From contig MHDO01000099.1 in the NCBI GenBank assembly GCA_001805005.1, positions 1-20,991 on the forward strand: DNA of 20,991 nt, read 5' to 3'. Made by a program: the position numbers and the translations under genes. The DNA is from Nitrospinae bacterium RIFCSPLOWO2_12_39_16 (GTDB taxonomy: Bacteria > Nitrospinota > Nitrospinia > UBA9942). Shown one piece after another: positions 1 to 7,727 of the stretch; position 1 is the stretch's first letter; every line of letters starts with the position of its first letter. The notes below the pieces were generated by a model, which saw nothing but the letters and a program-made list of their open reading frames with translations, did not search any database and was not told the origin of the DNA.

Positions 1-154
1 CAGCCTTCTCAGCCTCCACATCCAAAACAAGGTGCATACCCCCCTGAAGGTCAAGCCCAAGATTTATCTTTTCCTTTATAGGATGGGCAAACCAGACTGA
101 TACCACGACAACTACCAATATTAATACAATCTTCCAATAAAATTCTTTTCTCAT
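1..154 (-). CDS. secD: SecD, protein-export membrane protein, N-terminal part
   Basis: The first 51 residues of SecD are visible; the gene runs off the left edge. The translation starts MRKEFYWKIVLILVVVVVS, one hydrophobic membrane segment, followed by the SecD hallmark LGLDLQGGMHLVLDV (about residues 33-47), which opens the first periplasmic domain. SecD works with SecF and YajC at the SecYEG channel and uses the proton-motive force to help pull secreted proteins across the inner membrane. The ATG at 152-154 follows the HD-domain gene by only four bases, and yajC lies further upstream, so the set reads as one yajC-HD-secD transcription unit. secF would be expected to the left of the window. 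The identification is firm because of the LGLDLQGG motif and the yajC context. Confidence 0.93.
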   Translation of the reverse strand, partial: MRKEFYWKIVLILVVVVVSVWFAHPIKEKINLGLDLQGGMHLVLDVEAEKA

Positions 155-158
155 ATTT

Positions 159-830
159 TTATAATAATTTCACCTCATTTGCTATAAGCTCGTAGGTGCA
201 GCCTAAAAATTTGGCTGCCCTCCTGCTTATTATCATCCTTGAAAGAAATATCTCAAAATACTCCATAACCTGCGATACGGCAGTATCTATTGTCAATTCC
301 AGAGAAATCTTTTTATTTTCAGCATCCACCCTTAAGAAAGAGTGTTTGACTGCATAATTCACCCTGTCATGGATATCAAATGTCTTCTTGTCAGGATTCC
401 TTACCCTTGACACATGGACATCAGCCTTATCTGCAAGAATCAATGCAGCAGTTACAGGCGTTGTCGGCTCGCCAATACCCTCCTCATGATTCGCTATTGC
501 ATTCATAATCACGGCAACATCTTCTATATTCATACCGATGTCAATCAGTATGTCCTGCGATAGTATCGCCCCAGCCTGCCAGTGATTATCCCTGCCAAGG
601 AGGTTACCCATATCATGCAGATACCCTGCAATTGAGGCAGCAACACAATCTCTCTTTTGATAACCAAGCCTCTCTAAGATATTAAAAGCAATTTCAGCCA
701 CCAGACCGGCATGACGGTAGCCATGTTCTGTATAACCGATGCCATTCAGATGTTCATTTGCCTTTTCTATATAAACCTTAACCCTTGGATGCTGTTTAAC
801 GGCATCAAGTGTTATTTCATCACGTGTCAA
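159..830 (-). CDS. HD-domain metal-dependent phosphohydrolase
   Basis: A 223-residue soluble protein of the HD superfamily. Candidate metal ligands are H36/H40 (EHGYRHAG), the H72-D73 doublet in GYLHDMGN, and H115 in ANHEEG, so the metal site looks intact. HD proteins hydrolyse phosphomono- or diesters, often nucleotides; the substrate here cannot be told. It sits between yajC and secD, four bases before the secD start, which is unusual because those two genes are normally adjacent. No ATG fits the start. The only start codon upstream of the conserved region is a TTG at 828-830, with a purine-rich AAAGGA only one or two bases in front of it, which is too close for a normal Shine-Dalgarno site. 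The true N-terminus is therefore uncertain. A palindromic repeat (838-905) abuts the start. Confidence 0.82.
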   Translation of the reverse strand: MTRDEITLDAVKQHPRVKVYIEKANEHLNGIGYTEHGYRHAGLVAEIAFNILERLGYQKRDCVAASIAGYLHDMGNLLGRDNHWQAGAILSQDILIDIGMNIEDVAVIMNAIANHEEGIGEPTTPVTAALILADKADVHVSRVRNPDKKTFDIHDRVNYAVKHSFLRVDAENKKISLELTIDTAVSQVMEYFEIFLSRMIISRRAAKFLGCTYELIANEVKLL

Positions 831-837
831 TTCCTTT

Positions 838-905
838 ACCCCGTTAGAAAGTTTTAATTCCCTACAAAAATGGGGGGGGTTAAAGCCCCGCCTTTTCTAA
901 CGGGG
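838..905. repeat. Two-level palindromic intergenic element
   Basis: ACCCCGTTAGAAA at 838-850 is matched by its inverse TTTCTAACGGGGT at 894-906. A G-run/C-run hairpin (GGGGGGGTTAAAGCCCC, about 873-889) sits inside. Outer stem plus inner GC hairpin is the layout of REP-like or MITE-like elements mobilised by Y1 transposases. The link to a transposase is inference; none is in the window. It lies directly upstream of the HD-domain gene. Confidence 0.6.
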
Positions 906-943
906 TTTACCAACGCCCTCTTACTCATAAAAATACTAAAATA

Positions 944-1092
944 TTAACCACAGAGACGCAGAGGCACAGAGAAATAAAATTATAGGACACAGTTTTTTTG
1001 TTTTAAATCCTAATAATCTGTGTTCATCTGCGTCCAAATTCAGTCTTTTATTTTTGGTTTTTCCTCTGTGTCTCAGTGCCTCAGTGGTTTAA
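944..1092. repeat. Word palindrome, CACAGAG type
   Basis: The left arm (944-978) repeats words of the form CCACAGAGACGCAGAGGCACAG. The right arm (about 1057-1092) reads back as CCACTGAGGCACTGAGACACAG, so about 28 bases can pair with several mismatches. A related word, CTGTGTTCATCTGCGTCC, lies between the arms. It fills the gap between yajC and the HD-domain gene. Similar CACAGAGACACAGAGG strings are scattered in many environmental genomes. No gene is seen in the gap. Confidence 0.7.
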
Positions 1093-1108
1093 TTAGTTTT
1101 TTGTTCTT

Positions 1109-1432
1109 TTAATCCTCTTTTCCTTTAAGGGCGGATATGTATCCCTTTCCTATCTTCACCTTTACATTCTCAGCAACCTGAAGGGTTATGACATCATCCT
1201 TAATTTTGGCAATTGTCCCGTACATACCGCCTGTTGTTATAACATTATCCCCTTCTTTAAGATTATCAAGCATTAACTGATGCTCCTTCTGCTTCTTTGA
1301 CTGGGGTCTTATCAGAAGGAAATAAAAAATAGCAAACATTGCTATTATCGGCAGCATACTCATGAATAAGGACCCTGTCCCCCCGCCATTACCACCCGGA
1401 AACGGAGCCATTGCATAGGCTTCATTGACCAT
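1109..1432 (-). CDS. yajC: YajC, preprotein translocase accessory subunit
   Basis: A 107-residue protein with the normal size and layout of YajC. It has a short Gly-rich N-terminus, one transmembrane helix at about residues 22-42 (SLFMSMLPIIAMFAIFYFLL) ending in the family motif IRPQSKK, then a cytoplasmic beta domain with LKEGDNVITTGGMYGTI. YajC binds SecDF and the YidC/SecYEG holotranslocon in the inner membrane. A strong GGAGG site (about 1441-1445) precedes the ATG at 1430-1432. It is the first gene of the yajC-HD-secD group. The gap to the HD gene is about 280 bases and holds two palindromic elements, so partial uncoupling of transcription is possible. Confidence 0.95.
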   Translation of the reverse strand: MVNEAYAMAPFPGGNGGGTGSLFMSMLPIIAMFAIFYFLLIRPQSKKQKEHQLMLDNLKEGDNVITTGGMYGTIAKIKDDVITLQVAENVKVKIGKGYISALKGKED

Positions 1433-1454
1433 TTAAAATACCTCCAAAAAAAAT

Positions 1455-1535
1455 AGTAGGCAGTAAGTAGTAAGCAGTAAAAAAGTAGCTGTTGCCTACT
1501 GTCTGCTGCCTACTGCATACTGTCTACTGCCTACT
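1455..1535. repeat. Word palindrome, GTAGGCAGTA type
   Basis: The left arm (1455-1489) is a run of near-tandem words AGTAGGCAGTAAGTAGTAAG. The right arm (1492-1535) is the inverse, AGTAGGCAGTAGACAGTATG read on the minus strand. Pairing would give a long imperfect hairpin with almost no loop. It lies between the Nfu gene and the ribosome-binding site of yajC. Confidence 0.75.
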
Positions 1536-1542
1536 TTAATTT

Positions 1543-1770
1543 TTACCATACCTGTTCTACACTTACAACTTCCGGGATGTTCTCCATTATTGCCCTTTCA
1601 ATCCCCATCTTGAGTGTCATGGTGGAACTTGGGCAGGAACCACAATTACCCATAAGTTTTACCTTAACTATGCCGTTTTCTTCCACATCAACCAATTCCA
1701 CATCCCCGCCGTCCATTTGCAGGGCTGGTCTTATCTCATCCAAAACCTTTTCTACCCTTTCCCTAAGCAT
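1543..1770 (-). CDS. Nfu-type iron-sulfur cluster scaffold (NifU C-terminal domain)
   Basis: A stand-alone NifU C-terminal domain of 75 residues. It carries the expected MDGGDVELV segment (19-27) and the cluster-binding C43-x2-C46 motif in GNCGSCPSSTMTLK. Such proteins assemble a [4Fe-4S] cluster between two subunits and hand it to target enzymes. Several Fe-S proteins are encoded just upstream on the same strand (ferredoxin and activase, with a Cys-rich DUF116 protein between), so a supply role for them is plausible but inferred. The ATG is at 1768-1770. An overlapping plus-strand frame is a shadow. Gaps on both sides are filled by word palindromes rather than by regulatory sequence that can be recognised. 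Confidence 0.92.
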   Translation of the reverse strand: MLRERVEKVLDEIRPALQMDGGDVELVDVEENGIVKVKLMGNCGSCPSSTMTLKMGIERAIMENIPEVVSVEQVW

Positions 1771-1803
1771 CTTATCTCCTAAAAAAAACCAAAAACCTGA
1801 TTT

Positions 1804-1932
1804 TAACCACGAAGCTCACAAAGAATTATAAAACAGAATATAGAACACGAATTCCACGAATATGCGAACGACACAAATAAAAAAATCAAAATATTCGTGT
1901 AATTTGTTCCATTCGTGTCCTTCGTGGTTATA
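1804..1932. repeat. Word palindrome, CACGAAT/CCACGAAG type
   Basis: TTAACCACGAAG at the left (about 1804-1815) is matched by CTTCGTGGTTA at the right (about 1921-1931). Inside are copies of ACACGAATTCCACGAAT and their inverse (ATTCGTGTAA, CATTCGTGTCC). It fills the gap between the DUF116 and Nfu genes. The same CACGAAT word recurs at the pssA 3' end (about 10863-10946). Confidence 0.7.
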
Positions 1933-1974
1933 TAATTTCCCTACAACCAGTTTACCACAAATCTATAGCAAAAA

Positions 1975-2856
1975 TCATCCTCTTGCCCCTGCCTCAACAA
2001 TTGCCCCGCTCACCTTACCATCAAGACTCAAATTTTCATTTTCATTGTCATGTATGAATTTTATTACATCCCTGACATTATCCATATCCACTGTTGTATT
2101 TTTACATGGACCCTCGGGACGAAGATTTGGTATAGCGAAGACACTGATTGAACCTGTATCCTGAATCCCGCTGACAAGTTCCCTTTCACATGCCACTGCC
2201 AGTATTGAGGACGGCCTTAACTTATAGGCCATCTTCCGTGCCAGAGTTCCACCTGTGGCAACATTTATATGAAACCTGTATTCTTTGCTTAATGCCTTAA
2301 ATTCTGTAATGACGCACTTCCCGCAGTCTTTGCAATTATTTATATCCTCCGCAACTTTCTGCTTGCATTTAGAGTTTTGTATGCACCTTGGAAGGAGAAC
2401 GAGGAGCCTCTCATTCCTGCTCCCCTTTTTTATCACCCTCATCAAGGAATTGTTAAAATGGACAAAGGAATTTCCTATCCTGTCTATTGATATTCCAAAT
2501 GTCTTCCCAATCTTTATAGCATATTGGCAGATTAAGATTACTATGCCGGGGCTGTTTATATTTAAAAAAGGGAGGAGATTTTTTCCGGTGATTACCGACA
2601 ATACTGTAACGGTAAATTTTGAAAGTGTATAAAAAACAAAGATGCCTGCTGCAATGCCTCCCATAGTATAGAGGTATGGCGATATCCCTATAAGGCGGGG
2701 CTTTATCATATACCAGATAAAAGCCATAGAAACAGAGAATAGCAATATCACAAGAAATGACAGAGACAGGAATAGACCCTTCCCCTCATCTATCGTTTCT
2801 TCTGCACTACTTATATCTTCACCTTCCCACTCTGAACCTAATTCTCTATCTAACAT
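1975..2856 (-). CDS. DUF116 membrane-anchored Cys-rich protein
   Basis: A 293-residue protein recognised as DUF116. The N-terminus (1-26) is acidic. Two hydrophobic segments (about 29-51 and 63-88) anchor it in the membrane. The family signature follows: LLPRCIQ (C158), C164, and CKDCGKC (C175, C178, C181). These five cysteines look able to hold metal or an Fe-S cluster. The C-terminal half contains the conserved GGTLARKM and ACERELVSGI segments. The biochemical role of DUF116 is not established; in this genome it lies between a ferredoxin and an Fe-S scaffold gene, which fits a redox or cluster-related role (inference). The ATG is at 2854-2856. Confidence 0.85.
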   Translation of the reverse strand: MLDRELGSEWEGEDISSAEETIDEGKGLFLSLSFLVILLFSVSMAFIWYMIKPRLIGISPYLYTMGGIAAGIFVFYTLSKFTVTVLSVITGKNLLPFLNINSPGIVILICQYAIKIGKTFGISIDRIGNSFVHFNNSLMRVIKKGSRNERLLVLLPRCIQNSKCKQKVAEDINNCKDCGKCVITEFKALSKEYRFHINVATGGTLARKMAYKLRPSSILAVACERELVSGIQDTGSISVFAIPNLRPEGPCKNTTVDMDNVRDVIKFIHDNENENLSLDGKVSGAIVEAGARG

Positions 2857-2867
2857 AAATTTTAAAT

Positions 2868-2920
2868 AAAGGTTGAGGTTTAGGTTAAGAATTTCTTATC
2901 CTTAGCCCGAACCTCAGCCT
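2868..2920. repeat. Word palindrome, GAGGTTTAGGTT type
   Basis: AAGGTTGAGGTTTAGGTTAA (about 2869-2888) is followed at once by its imperfect inverse, which reads AAGGCTGAGGTTCGGGCTAA on the minus strand (about 2901-2920). The near-zero loop makes a simple hairpin between the ferredoxin gene and the DUF116 gene. Confidence 0.7.
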
Positions 2921-2929
2921 TAACATATA

Positions 2930-3178
2930 TTACTTCCCTGCATGCCTCTCCTTCTTTGCAAGAAGTTGTTCCCTTGTCTCCTTGTGATCGGGGTCTGGGA
3001 TAATACAATCTACAGGACATACCTCTACACACTGTGGCTCGTCAAAGAAACCGACACATTCAGTGCATTTGTTAGGGTCAATTACATATATATCTGACCC
3101 TTCACTTATAGAACCGTTTGGACATTCGGGTTCACAGACACCGCAATTTACACATTCTTCAGTAATCTTTAATGCCAT
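2930..3178 (-). CDS. YfhL-type 2[4Fe-4S] ferredoxin
   Basis: A small electron carrier of 82 residues with two [4Fe-4S] sites. Site one uses C9, C12, C15 (CVNCGVC) and the distal C54-P. Site two uses C38, C41, C50 and C19-P, with the YfhL/Alvin-type insertion CTECVGFFDEPQC between its ligands; an extra C58 follows. The last 18 residues form a charged helix typical of this subfamily. The gene lies directly downstream of the dehydratase activase on the same strand. The ferredoxin may therefore feed electrons to the activase, whose own clusters must be reduced before ATP-driven transfer; that link is an inference from position. The ATG is at 3176-3178 and is preceded by a GGGAGG site at about 3188-3193. 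Confidence 0.93.
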   Translation of the reverse strand: MALKITEECVNCGVCEPECPNGSISEGSDIYVIDPNKCTECVGFFDEPQCVEVCPVDCIIPDPDHKETREQLLAKKERHAGK

Positions 3179-3252
3179 CCTCTAAGTCACCTCCCTTCCA
3201 ATTGAAACTATGAATTATAAATTATGCATTAAAAGAATTATTTTTTCAATCC

Positions 3253-6200
3253 TTAATTTGTAATACCCAATTTTTTATTATTATCCTCATGCTGCCTTGC
3301 CTGATATATGAATGCCTCCAGCCTCGTCTGTGACTGGCTGTCCTGCTGGCCGTCATACACCATATTGAGCCATGGTATATTATTATAATCCTCCTTGAAC
3401 TTCTTTGACAATGCCGTTACAACCATGCCAGGCATACAAGTAAAGGGCATTATATTGACTATACCCGACACCCCTTTTTCCACATAATCTATAGATTTTC
3501 CTACAGACAGTATCGCCTCCCCTTCAAATGTGGGATGAAGATATTTAAGGCTCTTCTCCTGAACTTCTTTACTTGAAGGCTCTTCAAAATTTGAAAGCAC
3601 ACCCTTAAAAGGTTTAAGGAGTTTGTGTTCATCCTGTTTCTGGATAAAATGCTGGGCATAGCCCCTCAAGACATCGCCATATTTTCTTTCAGCCATCCCC
3701 CTTGCTATATATCTATCCGTGCAGTAGAATATCCACTCTGCAATCGGTGTAAGCCAGACCTCGCCTCCAAGCCCTTCTATCTTTCTTATTATATTCTGAT
3801 TAGAAAAGTAATGGGACCTGAGATATATCTCGCCTACCAATCCTATAATCGGTCTCCTCTCTTTTTTATCAACTGCCACACCCTTGTATAAATCTTTTAT
3901 CTCCCTCATGACTCCAAATATTTCATCCCCGCCCATCTCTACTGCCTTGCATATCATATTTAGACATTTCTTATATAGGCTGTCTGTCTCGCCCTTATTA
4001 ATTTCATAAGGCCTTATCTCATGGGTTATCTTTTGAAGTATATCGGTAGCCGCAAGCCCCCTCCATGCAAGCCTGCGAAATTTTGTCCTCAAATCGCCAA
4101 ACTCACCATAAGAATCCTTTGCATCAGGCGATATTATGGGGACATCTGCCAATCCCATTTCATCCAGGAATATCCTCTGGACACTCCTGTACTGCCCGAA
4201 TCTGCATGGCCCATCGGCAGTCGGCATAAAGAAGGCAATCTTTGACGGGTCAAACCCGCTCTCCTTTGTCTTCTTTATCATATCACCTGTTGTAATTGTA
4301 AAAGGGAGGCACTCCTTGCCTGTTGTATATCTCCTCCCAATTTCAAGTGATTTTTCATCTGACTCAGGGAGGACTTCCGCATTTATACCGCATGCCCTTA
4401 AGGATGCAGATAAAGAATAGGCATGGTCACACATATAGGGAAGGTAAACAATCCTGTCTTTATGATTAAATGTATTTATGCCTTTTCTGCTTTTCTTCTC
4501 AAACTCCAGTTCCTTTGTATTTTCAAGGCTGTCAAAGAATGCCTCACACCTCGTTATAAACCCTGCATCGGCACTATGCTCATCTATCTCAAGCTGGAGA
4601 TAAGGTTTCCCCCCCATCTCCTCCCTTATATGATAGTCAATAAAAGAATCAGGCCCGCATTTGAAATTTGAGATATATATTGCATTCAACTTTTTATTCT
4701 TGCTGATGAAATCCGCTGCAGCAATCATCTTCTGCCCCGACCTCCAGTACATATCAGGATACTTGTCGGCAATATCTTTTGTATCAAGGGGGAGGAAATC
4801 CATCGGGATGGCGATTACATTCATCTCCCTCAATTTCTTCGGCAGGTCCAGATTTAATCCCGAGTCACAGCCGTTATAAGGCCTGCTTATTAATACCACA
4901 GCCCTGTCATCATCTGTCAATCCATTGATAACCTCTTCACCCCTCTTTTTTATACTATTTGCAAATCTATCCTGTTCTTCCTGTGCAGCCTTCATCGCAT
5001 TTTTTATCTTTGATGAGGGAGTTCCCAGCTCTTTTCCAATTTTTATTAATTCCTTCTCTACAGTCTTATCTCCCCTCTGGAACAGGATTGGAGGGGTCAA
5101 CAGCTTAACCCCGTTCTTTTCCATATTTATGGCAGCATTTATTATGTATGGGGCAGACTGAATAAGGGGACAGCTGTGGCTCTGGGGAAACTCTGAGTCC
5201 TTCTTATTCATGCTGATGAAACTTGGGAAAAATATATAATCAACCTTCTTTTCAATCAATTCCAGAACATGGCCGTGAATTACCTTTATCGGAAAGCATG
5301 TCTCTGCAGTCACCTTCTCCATAGAGCTGTGTATTGTATTCTGATTTGTAACATCAGAGAGTACGACCTCAAAACCCAATTCCTTTAAAAATCTATTCCA
5401 GTATGGGAAGAGTTCATAGAAATAAAGGACACGGGGAATACCAATTCTAAGTTTAGATTTCGAAGTTTGGATTTCGGAGTTTGAATCCAATCCCGAGAAT
5501 ACAAGTTTCTCCCTCTCGGCAAATAAATCAGGTGTGTTATTTTCAACCTTTTTCTTGTCTACTTCAAATATCTCACACCTTGCACCGTAGAAATGGGGCT
5601 TTTCATTTTCAAACTGGACCTTGCTGACATTACAGACATTTGCACATGCCTTACACTCAAATGTGCTTACCTTATATTTCCTGTTTGAAAGGTCAAACCC
5701 CTTAAAGTTTGTCTTATAGCCTTCTCTCCTCTTGATATAATTAAGTGCGAGGATTGCGACACCGATAGCACCTGTGACATCATGATGCGGCGGGACAGTT
5801 ATCCTCTTACCTGTAACCTTCTCAAATGCCGATACTACAGCCTTATTCCAGGCAACACCTCCCTGAAAGAGTATCCTCTCTCCTATCCTCCTGTCACCGA
5901 CTACCCTGTTCAGATAATTGTGGACAATAGAGTATGCAAGCCCGGATATGAGGTCCTCTTTTGCAGCACCCTTTTGCTGGTAAGATACAAGGTCAGATTC
6001 CATGAATACTGTACACCTGTCACCAAACTTGCCCGGGACAAAAGAATTAAATGCATAATTGCTGAATTCGTTTTCAATGCTTATACCGAGTTTCTCTGCC
6101 TGCTCTTCTAAAAATGAGCCTGTCCCTGCCGCACAGACCTTATTCATTTCAAAATCCACTACGGCACCATTTTTCAGCGAAACATACTTTGAGTCCTGCC

Positions 6201-7560
6201 CGCCAATTTCAAAGATTGTATCAACATGCGGCTCAAAATGAATTGAGGCAGTCGCCTGTGCAGTGATTTCATTTTTTACAATATCAGCCCCTGCAAAATC
6301 GCCTGTCATATATCTTCCCGAGCCTGTTGTCCCCACACCCACAACATTGACATGGCTGCCTATCTCCTCGCCTACCTCAAAAAGCCCCCTCTTTACAGCA
6401 TCTATGGGCTTGCTTGCTGTCTTCAGATATCTCCTTGCCACTACATTTCTATCCCTGTCAATGGCAACCACATTTGTGCTCAATGAACCCACATCTATGC
6501 CAATAACCACATCTGTCTTTTTAGAGTCATTTATCTTTATTGTATGAATATCATTATGCCCATTGTGAGGACTTGACAACCTTTCAAGCCCGCCGCCTAT
6601 AACCTTTTTTGCCCTTAGATAATCTTCAATGTCACTTAATCCCTTAAACCTTGATACTGTTCCCTGCTTACTACCCCCAATAGAACCATTCGAGGGCAGG
6701 CTTGCAGGGATATGCTTTACTTTATCATCCATCGCAACAAATACAGCACCTATTGCACCCATTGATGCATTGTATTGCGGAATCATAAGTTCACCCTCTT
6801 TGAGTCCAAGTATATCTTCAAATGCCCTGACAAGCCCGATATTGGCAGCTACGCCCCCTTGAAAGGCTATCGGCTTCTTAAAATCCTTGCCGCGCCCTAT
6901 ATTGCTCTTAAAACTCCTTGCCACTGCATAGCATAGCCCTGCAACTATTTCATGAACAGGTGTCCCAATCTGCTGGAGGTGAATCATGTCTGATTTTGCA
7001 AATACGCTGCACCTCCCTGCAATTCTCGGAGGGTGTTTTGATTTAAGTGCCATCTCGCCAAACTCTTTTTCTATTGATACCTCTATGCGGGCAGCCTGCT
7101 GGTCAAGGAAAGAACCTGTCCCTGCGGCACATAGTGTATTCATTGCAAAATCTTCCAACACCGTCTCACCCTTACCATTATCCTCTTTGAAAAGGAGGAG
7201 TTTTGAATCCTCCCCGCCCATTTCAATAACAGTTCGGACATGGGGATATAGTTTTCCGACTGCCTTCGCATGTGCCACTATCTCATTGACAAAATCGGCA
7301 CCGAGGAGTTTTGCCACCATTTCGCCGCCAGAGCCTGTTACTGCTACATCTGAAACATTTTCAATGGGGGTTTTATTTAATATATCCCTTAGCCTGTTGA
7401 GGACAATCTGGATAGGCTGTCCCTTATGCCTTTCATAATAGTTTTCTATTACATCCCTTTTATGATTGACAATGACAGTCTTGACACTTACAGAGCCTAT
7501 ATCCAATCCCAAAAATATGGAGTCCAACTGATTTGTTTTGTGATGAAGTTTAATGTCCAT
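3253..7560 (-). CDS. Double-headed 2-hydroxyacyl-CoA dehydratase activase fused to DUF2229/HgdB-like region
   Basis: A giant 1,435-residue protein. Two BadF/BadG/BcrA/BcrD ATPase modules follow each other. Module one (about 15-275) starts FLGLDIGSVSVKTV and has cluster cysteines in CAAGTGSFLDQQ and GRCSVFAKSD. Module two (about 350-620) starts VVIGIDVGSLSTNVV and has CAAGTGSFLEEQ and GDRCTVFMESD. Both keep the ASKHA-type nucleotide site and both Fe-S ligands. A Cys motif, CKACANVC, follows near 640. The DUF2229 region starts near residue 706 (RIGIPRVLYFYELFPYW), and a 2-hydroxyglutaryl-CoA dehydratase-like part runs to the end. Family members drive a reduced cluster to low potential with ATP. 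The real substrate of this long form is unknown. It may be an anaerobic acyl-CoA or benzoyl-CoA-related enzyme, or a repair or assembly factor. The ATG at 7558-7560 has no clear Shine-Dalgarno site. A 14-base tandem repeat lies inside (5449-5490). Confidence 0.88.
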   Translation of the reverse strand: MDIKLHHKTNQLDSIFLGLDIGSVSVKTVIVNHKRDVIENYYERHKGQPIQIVLNRLRDILNKTPIENVSDVAVTGSGGEMVAKLLGADFVNEIVAHAKAVGKLYPHVRTVIEMGGEDSKLLLFKEDNGKGETVLEDFAMNTLCAAGTGSFLDQQAARIEVSIEKEFGEMALKSKHPPRIAGRCSVFAKSDMIHLQQIGTPVHEIVAGLCYAVARSFKSNIGRGKDFKKPIAFQGGVAANIGLVRAFEDILGLKEGELMIPQYNASMGAIGAVFVAMDDKVKHIPASLPSNGSIGGSKQGTVSRFKGLSDIEDYLRAKKVIGGGLERLSSPHNGHNDIHTIKINDSKKTDVVIGIDVGSLSTNVVAIDRDRNVVARRYLKTASKPIDAVKRGLFEVGEEIGSHVNVVGVGTTGSGRYMTGDFAGADIVKNEITAQATASIHFEPHVDTIFEIGGQDSKYVSLKNGAVVDFEMNKVCAAGTGSFLEEQAEKLGISIENEFSNYAFNSFVPGKFGDRCTVFMESDLVSYQQKGAAKEDLISGLAYSIVHNYLNRVVGDRRIGERILFQGGVAWNKAVVSAFEKVTGKRITVPPHHDVTGAIGVAILALNYIKRREGYKTNFKGFDLSNRKYKVSTFECKACANVCNVSKVQFENEKPHFYGARCEIFEVDKKKVENNTPDLFAEREKLVFSGLDSNSEIQTSKSKLRIGIPRVLYFYELFPYWNRFLKELGFEVVLSDVTNQNTIHSSMEKVTAETCFPIKVIHGHVLELIEKKVDYIFFPSFISMNKKDSEFPQSHSCPLIQSAPYIINAAINMEKNGVKLLTPPILFQRGDKTVEKELIKIGKELGTPSSKIKNAMKAAQEEQDRFANSIKKRGEEVINGLTDDDRAVVLISRPYNGCDSGLNLDLPKKLREMNVIAIPMDFLPLDTKDIADKYPDMYWRSGQKMIAAADFISKNKKLNAIYISNFKCGPDSFIDYHIREEMGGKPYLQLEIDEHSADAGFITRCEAFFDSLENTKELEFEKKSRKGINTFNHKDRIVYLPYMCDHAYSLSASLRACGINAEVLPESDEKSLEIGRRYTTGKECLPFTITTGDMIKKTKESGFDPSKIAFFMPTADGPCRFGQYRSVQRIFLDEMGLADVPIISPDAKDSYGEFGDLRTKFRRLAWRGLAATDILQKITHEIRPYEINKGETDSLYKKCLNMICKAVEMGGDEIFGVMREIKDLYKGVAVDKKERRPIIGLVGEIYLRSHYFSNQNIIRKIEGLGGEVWLTPIAEWIFYCTDRYIARGMAERKYGDVLRGYAQHFIQKQDEHKLLKPFKGVLSNFEEPSSKEVQEKSLKYLHPTFEGEAILSVGKSIDYVEKGVSGIVNIMPFTCMPGMVVTALSKKFKEDYNNIPWLNMVYDGQQDSQSQTRLEAFIYQARQHEDNNKKLGITN
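5449..5490. repeat. Three 14-base tandem words inside the activase gene
   Basis: AAGTTTAGATTTCG, AAGTTTGGATTTCG and GAGTTTGAATCCAA follow each other without a gap. On the coding strand they encode the linker DSNSEIQTSKSKLR (about residues 691-704), exactly between the second ATPase module and the DUF2229 domain. The words resemble the intergenic elements elsewhere in the window, which suggests an element of that class became part of a linker. Confidence 0.65.
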
Positions 7561-7627
7561 AATGCACCATGGAAAACTAAAAAATTGAGGTTTATGTATA
7601 GAAATTCATCCTTCCGCAGATTTCAGT

Positions 7628-7656
7628 TTTATAGCATATCCACCGCCGAAAAGCAA
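7628..7656 (-). promoter_or_regulatory. Candidate promoter for the activase operon
   Basis: On the minus strand TATAAA (7628-7633) is preceded by TGC, an extended -10 element, and by TTGCTT (7651-7656) after a 17-base spacer. The -35 match is weak, and the extended -10 supports the call. It would give a leader of about 60 bases before the activase ATG. Confidence 0.4.
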
Positions 7657-7691
7657 AGGAAAAATAAGGTAAAAATAAGCCTCTTCTTTTA

Positions 7692-7719
7692 TTGACAACC
7701 ATATTCACATATTTATAGA
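7692..7719 (+). promoter_or_regulatory. Sigma-70-like promoter of the YciO/TsaC-type gene
   Basis: A perfect TTGACA (7692-7697), a 16-base spacer and TATAGA (7714-7719). Transcription should begin near 7726, only about two bases before the ATG at 7728. No Shine-Dalgarno site precedes that ATG, so the mRNA would be leaderless or nearly so. Confidence 0.65.
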
Positions 7720-7727
7720 ATTAGACC

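Noticed and set aside
1455..1535. Possible CRISPR array from regularly repeated words
   Set aside because: Words are 8-10 bases, imperfect and without spacers, and the second half is inverted; this is a palindrome, not an array.
3207..3250. Possible further word palindrome (ATGAATTATAAATTATGCATT) before the activase stop
   Set aside because: It is AT-rich and the inverse arm is too weak to separate from chance.
7561..7620. Short leader peptide (MNFYT) upstream of the activase
   Set aside because: Five codons with a purine run too close to the ATG and no regulatory codons or terminator hairpin; likely chance.
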